Positions 8,731-17,251 of a stretch of DNA of 64,000 nt are shown here, piece by piece. The stretch's first letter is position 1. Every line of letters starts with the position of its first letter. The stretch is from positions 30,285,001 through 30,349,000 of the forward strand of contig NC_088337.1 in NCBI RefSeq assembly GCF_036884655.1. Direction: 5' to 3'. The position numbers and the translations under genes are program-made. This DNA is from Musa acuminata AAA Group. Lineage: Eukaryota > Streptophyta > Magnoliopsida > Zingiberales > Musaceae. The notes under the pieces were generated by a model, which made no database searches, was not told the DNA's origin, and saw only the letters and a list, made by a program, of their open reading frames with translations.

Positions 8731-10314
8731 ATGGCGTATGCCGGAAACCAAGAGGGGCATTCTATTACACGTCCACCCATGTTCAGTGGGACGGACTACA
8801 CCTACTGGAAGACCCGAATGAGGATCTTTCTTATTTCTATGGATTTTGAACTATGGAATCTTGTCGAAAACGGATTTTCGAAGTCTTCTCTTCCAATGAT
8901 CGATTGGAATGAATTGGAGAAGAAGGCTTTCGCTCTTAATGCAAAGGCTATGAATGCCTTATTTTGTGCACTTGACAAAAACGAGTTTAACCGTGTTTCA
9001 ACTTGTGAAACCGCATTTGATATTTGGCACACACTCGAAGTGACTCACGAAGGCACAAGTAGAGTGAAAGAGTCAAAGATCAATCTGCTATTACATTCTT
9101 TCGAACTTTTCCGAATGAAACCGAGTGAAACCATTGGCGACATGTTTACCCGTTTTACGGATGTCGTCAACGGTCTAAAAGGACTCGGAAAAAGCTTTTC
9201 GGATTTTGAGCTCGTAAATAAGATACTAAGATCCCTTCCTAAGAGTTGGGATCCTAAAGTTACTGCTATTCAAGAGGCAAAAGATCTGCGCAACTTCCCT
9301 CTTGAGGAACTAATCGGGTCGTTAATGACCTACGAAATGACGTGTAAAGCTCATGAAGAGCAAGAATACATCCTTCCAAAGAACAGGAAGGATATGGCAC
9401 TTAAAACTTCAGAATGCCACTTGAGAGAAAACTCAAGTGATGAGGACTGTGATGATGACTTGACACTTCTAACAAGAAAATTTAAAAAATTCTTTAAAAG
9501 AAACAAGTTTAAGAATGATGCAAAAAATAAACTTGAACCCAAGAAGGACCAAGTTATTTGCTATGAATGCAAAAAGCCGGGACACTACAAGAGTGATTGT
9601 CCCCAAGTCAAAAGGAGAACATCAAAGAAGAAGGCACTTCAAGCAACATGGGATGACTCGAGCGCGTCCGAAGAAGAGGAGTCCAACACCGAGCAAGTTG
9701 CTCATTATGCCTTAATGGCCATCGGAGATGAGGTAACAAATTTAATAGATGCAGATTTATCATTTGATGAATTATTAAATGCCTTTCATGAATTGTTTGA
9801 TGAATGTAAGACTATTAGTAGAAAGTACAAACTGCTAAAAAAGGAGCATGATAGTCTTATTTGTAATTTCGATAAGTTAAAAGCTGAACTTCATGATAGT
9901 TTAAGCTCATGTATAAAATGCCATGATCTAGAAACCTTCCAAAAGGAAAACATGCTACTTAAGGACACCTTGAAGAAATTCGAGGTTGGTAGCAAGTCAT
10001 TAAACATGATCCTAATAAATAAGGGTCATGTTCCCAAAAGGAGTGGAATTGGGTTTGTGAGAAGTCCTCACCAAAATCCAACCACCTTCATAAAAGGCTC
10101 CATTTTACATGTTCGACATCAAAACAAATGCAACTTTTATTGCAAAATTGGACACAAGACGCCTTTTTGTCCATTCAAGAAAATTAGTCCAAACAAATTG
10201 ATTTGGGTTCCTAAAGGAACCATGATAAATTCTATGCAACATGATAGACAATGTAGATCTATTTGTGAGGCACCCAAAAGCAAATGGGTACCTAAAAATC
10301 ATCCCTTTCTATAA
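8731..10314 (+). CDS. SIRE-type Copia gag protein
   Basis: A 527-residue uninterrupted ORF. The ATG lies 36 bases after the primer site. The N-terminal part (about residues 15-215) is a UBN2/retrotransposon gag domain: PPMFSGTDYTYWKTRMRIFL, then KVTAIQEAKDL. A basic stretch leads to a CCHC zinc knuckle (CYECKKPGHYKSDC) from residue 277. Next are an acidic serine-rich segment, a predicted coiled coil (about residues 345-435) and a second knuckle-like motif (CNFYCKIGHKTPFC) from residue 467. The product should build the cytoplasmic virus-like particle and bind element RNA. In autonomous SIRE elements pol follows in the same frame; here the frame ends at KNHPFL and no pol follows. The reading frame is intact, so the protein may still be made. 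Confidence 0.92.
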   Translation: MAYAGNQEGHSITRPPMFSGTDYTYWKTRMRIFLISMDFELWNLVENGFSKSSLPMIDWNELEKKAFALNAKAMNALFCALDKNEFNRVSTCETAFDIWHTLEVTHEGTSRVKESKINLLLHSFELFRMKPSETIGDMFTRFTDVVNGLKGLGKSFSDFELVNKILRSLPKSWDPKVTAIQEAKDLRNFPLEELIGSLMTYEMTCKAHEEQEYILPKNRKDMALKTSECHLRENSSDEDCDDDLTLLTRKFKKFFKRNKFKNDAKNKLEPKKDQVICYECKKPGHYKSDCPQVKRRTSKKKALQATWDDSSASEEEESNTEQVAHYALMAIGDEVTNLIDADLSFDELLNAFHELFDECKTISRKYKLLKKEHDSLICNFDKLKAELHDSLSSCIKCHDLETFQKENMLLKDTLKKFEVGSKSLNMILINKGHVPKRSGIGFVRSPHQNPTTFIKGSILHVRHQNKCNFYCKIGHKTPFCPFKKISPNKLIWVPKGTMINSMQHDRQCRSICEAPKSKWVPKNHPFL

Positions 10315-10802
10315 AATAATAATAAAAAAAAACATTAGGCTGGAGCAAGAAATAATATTTTGCTCCTTGATTCTCTATAGTCTTGATCCAAGGAACTCGC
10401 AATGCTTAAATAACAAGTGAAAATTATGAAATCACAAATGCAATTTAGATACAACCTTATTTGACGTGCTTTTTTAGAAACGTATGATTCCCAAATTCAC
10501 ATATCCCCTTGATCTTCAAACCCGTCAATTTCATCCATTAATCATCTTCGAATCCAAGAAACTAAGTATGTCATGAACTTGAAAGGGTTACCAACTTGAA
10601 CAAACTATCATAAACAAACATATGTACGACATTGGGAGTATGCACGTTAAAAGATCTATCTTGATCGTACAAGAGTCTTTGCCTTAAAATAAAAACTCAT
10701 ATGTAATCATGTAAAAAAAAAAGGTTAATCGCCCTAAATGAAAATTCTTCTTAAGACAAAAACTCCCAGATCAAATCACGCTGATCAGAACAAAAGTGCA
10801 CA
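10315..10802 (+). other. Non-coding internal region replacing pol
   Basis: AT-rich sequence directly after gag where protease and integrase would be expected. No Copia pol motif is visible in any frame. Confidence 0.7.
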
Positions 10803-10925
10803 CTGCCTACAGGCGGTGGCACCTCCCTAGCAGGCAGTGGCACCTCCCCAGCTGGCGGTGGCACCTCCAGTAGTCACGGGCTGCAAGCGGTTGCACCGCT
10901 CCAGCCAGAGGTGCAACCGCCCGCA
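10803..10925 (+). repeat. Internal GGCGGTG array upstream of ORF2
   Basis: Units such as aggcggtggcacctccc, gcaagcggttgcaccgctcc and agaggtgcaaccgcccgc follow one another. They are clearly of the same family as the LTR arrays, but here they lie in the internal region about 260 bp before ORF2. A pyrimidine-rich, 5'-UTR-like stretch (about 10975-11180) follows. The array may act as a second regulatory region or be a relic of recombination with an LTR. Confidence 0.7.
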
Positions 10926-11185
10926 ACTCTGCTTCTTTTTAACCCGAGCTAGGGCCGGCGGTGAAACCGACACCAACTCACTCCCTTCCCTCCTCTACTC
11001 TTCCAAGCTTCCTCCATCCCCATTTCAACCCGTTTAGCATCCCAAATACCCCACATTTCGGAGCAAAACATCAACAATCCTTCCCTCTTGAAGATTTCAC
11101 TAAGGTACTCTCTAAGAATCCCTTAAACTCTATTTTTTCATTCATTTACCCTTGCTTATCATTATCCCTCTAAACAGCAGTAGTT

Positions 11186-12190
11186 ATGAGATCTAGAAGA
11201 TCCTCAAGGGACAAGGGAAAGAGGAGATTAGTAGAAGACTTTGATCTCACCCTTTTTGATTCGAAAAACCATGCTGAAAAATTCTCCTCTTTCGAACTTA
11301 GGAGTGTCAATAAAGGAAAATACGTAGATCTGAATGAACTAAGAGACTTAGAGACTATCCATTGGTTTGCAAACCTAGATCTACTTCCAATTCTGCAAAT
11401 TAACGAACCCATCTATCCAAGACTCGTTAGATTGTTTTACAATAACATACAAATAGATGATGAAGAAAGAATGTCCACCTATCTCTTAGGACAACACATC
11501 TCAATCACGGATAGATTCATTTGTGATATGATAGGCATTCCAATGAAAAGCATAGGACTTTACTTTAGAGGATCATGGGATGATGAAACTATTGGAACAT
11601 CCTATGTTGAAGCTTTAGGAACAATCTTTGCCAATCCCAACTTAGCATTTGTTCCTAAAAGTTGTGAACATCTACTGCCTTTAAATACTAAGGTACTTCA
11701 TCATATCCTGACTAGCATAATTCTTCCTAAACAATACCATCATGATGAAGTGAGTCAATTAGAACTAGGAACTATGTATTTGATCATGAAAGGACATGAC
11801 ATCTGTCTTGGTTATCTTATCCAACAAAACATGTTAGAACTATCTAAGAAAGACATGATGCTCCCATATGGTGGTATAATCACTAGAATAATCAAAGCTT
11901 ACGATATTTTAATACCACCGGAAGAAGAAGTAATAAAAGTAGATAGATTTAGCATAATAAACAAAAATCTACTTCACCGACTAAGATGTTATTATAGAAA
12001 CGGTAACTGGGTTAGAATGCCGAGAAGAACTGATCCCCCTCAACCTGAACCAGAACCGGAAACACCATTATTTAGGGGTACCCAATCTCCTCCGATCTGT
12101 CCCTTTGAGGAAACACATCCACTTGAGCAAACTCATACATCATCCGTCGAAGATATTGGGATTCGGATGGACCGATTCGAACAGAGATAA
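11186..12190 (+). CDS. ORF2: plant transposon-protein-like, C-terminally truncated
   Basis: A 334-residue ORF starting MRSRRSSRDKGKRR. The middle part (about residues 50-280) has the feel of the putative plant transposon protein family (PF20167-like) found in many plant retrotransposons: LVRLFYNNIQ, then ISITDRFICDMIGIP, then IILPKQYHHDEVSQLELGTMYLI. The tail is proline- and glutamate-rich (PPQPEPEPE). It shares no motif with Copia pol and sits where env-like or accessory ORFs occur in SIRE elements. Its function is unknown and no membrane segment is obvious. The frame stops at TAA 12188-12190, yet the same frame stays open for 34 more codons to 12295 and is glutamine-rich, suggesting a recent nonsense change. 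The family assignment is from pattern memory. Confidence 0.7.
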   Translation: MRSRRSSRDKGKRRLVEDFDLTLFDSKNHAEKFSSFELRSVNKGKYVDLNELRDLETIHWFANLDLLPILQINEPIYPRLVRLFYNNIQIDDEERMSTYLLGQHISITDRFICDMIGIPMKSIGLYFRGSWDDETIGTSYVEALGTIFANPNLAFVPKSCEHLLPLNTKVLHHILTSIILPKQYHHDEVSQLELGTMYLIMKGHDICLGYLIQQNMLELSKKDMMLPYGGIITRIIKAYDILIPPEEEVIKVDRFSIINKNLLHRLRCYYRNGNWVRMPRRTDPPQPEPEPETPLFRGTQSPPICPFEETHPLEQTHTSSVEDIGIRMDRFEQR

Positions 12191-12295
12191 GAACGGATTG
12201 AACAACGACAAGATCAAATCCTATCTGAGCTGCAGCAAATTCATAGTCAATTTGACTCCTTGTTTATGCACTTTAATTTTCCACCTCATAAATGA
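12191..12295 (+). pseudogene. C-terminal tail of ORF2 beyond an in-frame stop
   Basis: Thirty-four codons in the ORF2 frame after the TAA at 12188. They are rich in Q, E and R with a heptad-like pattern and end FNFPPHK before TGA at 12293. Composition and continuity suggest the original C-terminus. Confidence 0.5.
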
Positions 12296-13358
12296 ACTTG
12301 TATGAACATCTGTTGTTGTTGTAAACTCCTTATGTTACTCACCATGATGTGCTTTGTCTTAATCCTTGATATGGTTGTAAACATCTCTCATGGTAAACAT
12401 ATGTCTTGTGCCTTATGGTAAATGTATCTCGGATTTTTTATGGTATCATTTTCTTAGGAATATTGATGTGTCCGAATAGGCAAACTAGTTAAAACTATTT
12501 TTTCGGACTTTAGTGAATGATCAAATCACTTGATTGCCATTACATAACATGTGTTTTGTCTTCATGATTATATTTGAAAGTCTGTAGCATAATCTTGACC
12601 GAATGCTATAAGTCAGATTTTCTCGTACACTTTTATGAAAAACATATTTCTGAAATAGATTTGATGAAGTGATTCCTGCGTATTAATTCCATCTTGAAAT
12701 ATCTTTACTTGTACAAAAGATTATAACAAAAAAGGGGAAGAAGTATTCAAAGCAATCTATGTATCATGCCTTCCTCTATATGCTTGCTTATATTTTCCTG
12801 GTATCACAACTACCATGCTTTTTGTTGATGACAAAGGGGGAGAAATATATGAATTGATGCTAGAAATATATGAATTGATGATTATGCCATCACCGAGAAA
12901 TATATGAATTAATGCTATGACTATGCCATGCTTGCATCACCAAGAGATACATGAACAGATGCTATAATTTGCATTATGCCCTGAAGTGATATCTCACCAT
13001 ATGAAGAAATGCAATACTTGTTAAAATATTTGATATGTGTACATCATGATATCAAAATCTTAGATTTACATGTTGATATCCAACTATATGATGAATTGTT
13101 ACTATTACCATCATTCAAACTTGTTATATGAAAACTGAAAATGGATGTCAAGGCTTGACATCATCTTCAGAGAGATACATCATGATGCGAATCATGATGG
13201 GAGTATTGATAAGTTCAAATGATTTAACTTATCAATATGTCACTTGAATTCTTAGGTTTTGAATTCAAGGTTGACTTATCTCAATTATGGCATATAGACA
13301 GGGGGAGTTAAGGATAACTCCATTATCAATTGATTGTCATCATCAAAAAGGGGGAGAT
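12296..13358 (+). other. 3' internal non-coding region with purine tracts
   Basis: No ORF of note. It has repeated gagaaatatatgaattgatgct motifs (about 12840-12960), purine tracts at about 12834-12843 and 13301-13307, and the functional polypurine tract (about 13345-13358) abutting the LTR. The layout parallels 1-858. Confidence 0.7.
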
Positions 13359-14279
13359 TGTTGAATCTCGGATTTTGATGATAAAGTCAATTGTCATTTG
13401 TTGTCTAATCTATGTGTTGAGATAAGTGTGCAGGATTAACTACGATAGACAAGCAGCAAGAGTTGCACCGGAGTCAAGTCAATGATCACGTTGGGAGTTC
13501 GAGAGTTCGACGGAAGTTCGGACAGTCGTCGGAGGTTCTGCGGGAACAGATCCGAGAAGTCCAGGAGCTTTCCAAGCGAAGCTCGTCGGAACTCGCCAAG
13601 TGGATCGTCGCAAAGTCCAGGAGTTTGCCGGAAGTCCGCAGGAGCATCACCGAGGGTTCATCGGATGATCAACGGAAGTTCGCCGGAAACTCGCCGGAAG
13701 AAGCGATTGACGCACCGAAGCAAAGCTGCAGAAATTGTCTTAGAATTAATCGTAGTTAGCACGTTGATTAAGTTGGAAATGGGAGGTGATCCCATTAGCT
13801 TAATCTTGGGGCATTTGGGCCCCTGAAAAACCAAAATTGGGCCGAATGGAGCTACCCATTCGGACCCTGATTGCACCAGGAGGTGCAACCGCCCAAGCCA
13901 GGAGGTAGCACCGCCTGGGCTAAGCCTCCCAGGGAGACTGGGCGGTGCAACCGCCCTAGCCAAGAGGTGGCACCGCTTGGGGCTCAGCCTCCGAGCGAGA
14001 CTGGGCGGTGCAACCTCTCCTGACAGAGAGGTAGCACCGCCTGAGCTCGGTCTTCGAGCTCTGGCAGGCGGTGCAACCGCCTCAGTCAGGAGGTGGCACC
14101 GCTTGGGGCTCAGTCTCCGAGCCACACTCAGGCGATGCAACCGCCCCTGATAGAGAGGTGCAACCGCCTGGGCTCAGTCTTCAAGCTCTGCCAGGCGGTG
14201 CAACCGCTCCAGTCAGGAGGTGCAACCGCCTGATCCCGGAATTCCGGGATTTGATCGTTTTGAGCTCCAAATTGGGGCC

Positions 14280-14286
14280 TATAAAT
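14280..14286 (+). promoter_or_regulatory. TATA box of 3' LTR
   Basis: TATAAATG in ggggcctataaatgccccaccc. It could start read-out transcription into the flanking DNA at 15.3 kb. Confidence 0.6.
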
Positions 14287-14830
14287 GCCCCACCCATTCA
14301 GCACTAAAAATACACAGACCTACACCGAATTCTTGATCTTTTCTGTGATTCTAAGAGCTCGAAATTGTTGTTAAGTCCTAAAGTTCTCCTTCCTCTGTTC
14401 TTCAAGCTTTGAGTTGTAAAGAGAGGAGAGAAAAGCTCTGTAAAGGTTGTCTCCTGAGCCTGTCAAAAGGAGAGAAACTGTAAAAGGGCAGTTGGCCTTC
14501 GCCTATTGAAGGAAGGCCTCTAGTTGACGTTGGTGACCTCGTCGGTGGAGGAAGCCAAAAGTGGAGTAGGTCAAGACTGACCGAACCACTCTAAATCTCT
14601 GGTTTGCTTTTACTTTGAGCACTTTATCATTACTGCAAACCTCCTACATAGCTACTGCCCTCTGCGCTTTTACGAACGAGTTTCTAAGTTCTGATCTTTC
14701 CAAAACTGCCTTTAGACGTAAATCAGTGTTTTCGTACGATCATTACATTGTAGTTTTCGTTTACGCTTTGACTTCATTTATAACTGCAAACTGCCTTCTG
14801 CACATTTATAAAACGCATCTCAAAGAATCA

Positions 14831-15179
14831 ACGTTTAGACGCAAACTGCGTTTAGATGTAAAACTACGTTTAGACGCAAACTGCGTTTAGACGTAAAACT
14901 GCATTTAGACGCAAACTGCGTTTAGACGTAAAACTGCGTTTAGACGCAAACTGCGTTTAGACGTAAAACTGCGTTTAGACGTAAACTGCGTTTAGACGCA
15001 AACTGTGTTTAGACGCAAACTGCATTTAGACGTAAAACTGCGTTTAGACGTAAACTGCGTTTAGACGCAAACTGCGTTTAGACGCAAACTGCATTTAGAC
15101 GTAAAACTGCGTTTAGACGTAAACTGTGTTTAGACGCAAACTCTGTTTAGACGCAAACTGCATTTAGACGTAAACTGTG
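14831..15179 (+). repeat. 17/18-bp tandem array in 3' LTR
   Basis: Counterpart of 8209-8554 with the same alternating agacgcaaactgcg and agacgtaaaactgcg units and nearly the same length. Individual units differ by single bases. Confidence 0.95.
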
Positions 15180-15307
15180 CTAAATCTTAAGTAATCTTAG
15201 AATCGGCTTTATCGAACGAACGCAGCTTTCGGTTTTAATCGCTGAAAGATTTCCGCTGCACTAATTCACCCCCCCCCCCCCCCCTCTTAGTGCTCTCGAT
15301 CCTAACA

Positions 15308-15312
15308 TTTCT
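15308..15312 (+). repeat. Target-site duplication, right copy
   Basis: TTTCT, matching 6751-6755. After it the interrupted Copia LTR resumes with tgtggtaccac, as in the intact LTR near 3580. Confidence 0.9.
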
Positions 15313-15429
15313 TGTGGTACCACTCGTGGTGCATCTAACTTCAAAGTGCAAATCCTTATTTATAGTTTCAATATGAGATAACAAGCCTGATTTTCCCGAT
15401 ATCGGACTATGGGACTTGCCAAACTAACA
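15313..15429 (-). repeat. 5' LTR of the Copia element, part 2
   Basis: Continues the LTR left at 6755. It matches 3581-3697 and ends ...gccaaactaaca. Confidence 0.9.
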
Positions 15430-16455
15430 CCACGAGCATTCAAAACAAAAGTTACATGTCAGGGATCGGTATCATCCCCAAAAAATTGGGAACAAAAATA
15501 CACCAGGAACTTGGTTCTATCAGTCAGTTCATTGCCAACCCTCAATGGTAATAGGATAAGCAGCTTCATAGATTCATTTTGGAGTCCATAAATTTAACGA
15601 ATCCATTTTGAGTTCCCCCACCCTCACTAGGTAGCAGCATCATGGACCATCTCATCCTTGCCCGTAAATAAGATGCTCTATCAACTTGCTAGAAGAATAT
15701 TTAGAAGAGCTGCGGCCATGTCAATGAGCACCTGACAGCAGTCAATAAATAATATATATATACATATAATATGTTGTAAGTTAATATTTGGTTGTAAGAT
15801 TTCATAGATTCATGAGTAATTATTTATTTTGAATATATCTGTATGATTTTATATTTCGAAACTCATGAACTTCAAAAAGTACTTCTGAGGATAAGAATGA
15901 CTCGAGAGGCTTATAAACCATTGATTCTTCTACTCTTTAATCAATGTAAAACTAAATATTCTGATCGAAGAGTGAAATGCTCAAGATACATTATATAAAA
16001 ACATCACCAATCACCTGATATATTTAGAATGTCCTCCGTAGGACAACAATTAACAAGAGAGAAAATTTATCCTATCGGTAAAATTATTTTTCCTAGCTTT
16101 TCTAGTAGTCTACCATAAAATTTTCGCTTAGAGAATATTTCTTCTATAGATCGAAAAGTTAGCTAAAAATCTACATAAATGATTGATCTCACACATTATT
16201 AATCATAAATCTTATTATTTATTTAGCATATTTTTGTAATTATGTTTTACTTTAATATTTGTTAGACATGTAAATTGATCAGTTGACTCATAGTCTGTCT
16301 GACCAGTAACCCAATGAGCGAGTCTTGATGGAGTCACTGTGTCGTGGGGAGCGCTACATTAGATATTTGACTCGTTAAGCTCACCCCCTCAGTCGTAGAA
16401 GCTGCAGTAGTAGTAGTAGGGTTGAGGTTTTATCTAAAGAGATGAACAAGGTTCG
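15430..16455. other. Spacer, no gene seen
   Basis: AT-rich spacer DNA between the transposon block and the first gene. No conserved protein, RNA gene or transposon end is recognised. Confidence 0.5.
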
Positions 16456-16613
16456 ATCTGGTTCAGGGATGATCGAGGCCAGGTTGACGGTCATCTTCCA
16501 CGAGGTAAGAAGAATACCTAATCAATCATATAAAATCTGGTTCAGGGATGATCGGGGCCAGGTTGACAGTCATCTTCCACGAGGTAAGAAGAATACCTAA
16601 TCAATCATATAAA
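16456..16613. repeat. Tandem duplication of a 79-bp unit
   Basis: Two copies (16456-16534 and 16535-16613) of a unit beginning atctggttcagggatgatcg. They differ at only two or so positions, so the duplication is recent. It ends about 640 bp before the methyltransferase start codon. Both copies end in catataaaa, a possible distal TATA motif. Confidence 0.95.
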
Positions 16614-17251
16614 AACCAGTTATCTCACATCAATGGTTTGAGAAGGCTGAGCTGAAGCTGCCAACCCTGAGACTTACCAACCATGCATGCATATGTGCAC
16701 GCAAAAGAGCTGCCCAAACCAACCTAAGAGCAGGCAGGACAGGAACTCCACTTACCAAGTCGACTCCCACCTCCTTTCCGCTTGTCCCAGAGAATGGACC
16801 ATAATGGCATGCAGCTCAGCCGCCCTCTCTCTCTCTCGCTCTCTTTCTGCCACTACCAATTCCTTCTGCTCCCAAGTGATGTCCAGAGTCCATCGGCAGC
16901 GGCGTCTCCGTGCCCAGGTATCCCCTGAGCTGATAAGCTAATAATTCCAGATGGACTCACCCACATAAGCATTCCCCCATGTCCCACCGAAATCGTTAAG
17001 CCCGAAATTCTACCGGAGAAGGCATCGCTGCCTTATTGTAATGCCACTTGTTCTTGGGTAGTCGCCCTTCTCTCACATGCATCCAAGCAACCCTCAACAT
17101 ATCATATTTCTTTCTGAAGGAACAAGCTTTCTTTATTGACGGAAACATTTGCCTACTTCACTCCTCCCTCTCTTCATCTTTCTTCTGTCACTATTCTCTT
17201 CGTCTTCGGTGATAGTCCAGAGTACCAAAGGTGACGCCTTTTTGGTGGTTT
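16614..17251 (+). promoter_or_regulatory. Probable promoter and 5' leader of the methyltransferase gene
   Basis: No separate gene is seen. The region has CT-rich stretches (about 16822-16850 and 17160-17205) typical of plant leaders. No single TATA box can be chosen with confidence. Confidence 0.35.

Larger units (their letters stand above)
6756..15307 (+). mobile_element. Complete non-autonomous SIRE/Maximus-like Copia element
   Basis: An 8552-bp element: LTR 6756-8680, primer site 8683-8694, gag 8731-10314, a second ORF 11186-12190, a purine-rich 3' internal region, a polypurine tract ending at 13358, and LTR 13359-15307. It is flanked by the direct repeat TTTCT. The gag has the long SIRE-type layout (UBN2 core, CCHC knuckle, coiled coil, second knuckle). 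No protease, integrase, reverse transcriptase or RNase H is present, so it must rely on enzymes from another copy. The LTRs are very similar apart from one rearranged patch, and it lies inside another element, so it is relatively young. Confidence 0.92.
13359..15307 (+). repeat. 3' LTR of the SIRE-like element
   Basis: 1949 bp, TGTTGAATC to CCTAACA. It keeps the ancestral layout also seen in the truncated LTR: palindrome array about 13875-14232, the perfect palindrome ATCCCGGAATTCCGGGAT at 14233-14250, TATA box near 14280, tandem array 14831-15179 and poly-C tract about 15269-15284. Confidence 0.92.
3307..15429 (-). mobile_element. Degenerate Tork/TNT1-like Copia element, split by a nested insertion
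   Basis: A minus-strand Ty1/copia element with LTRs at 3307-3697 (its 3' LTR) and 6452-6755 plus 15313-15429 (its 5' LTR, interrupted by the SIRE-like element). Reading leftwards it has a primer-binding site, gag, a CCHC knuckle, a DSGCS protease motif, a broken integrase, the first residues of the reverse transcriptase region, then a jump to the end of RNase H. Stops and frameshifts and the missing reverse transcriptase make it non-functional. No convincing target duplication is seen: the flanks tgacc and ccacg do not match, and the left LTR terminus is mutated (TTTTGGAGC against TGTTAGAGC). Confidence 0.9.
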
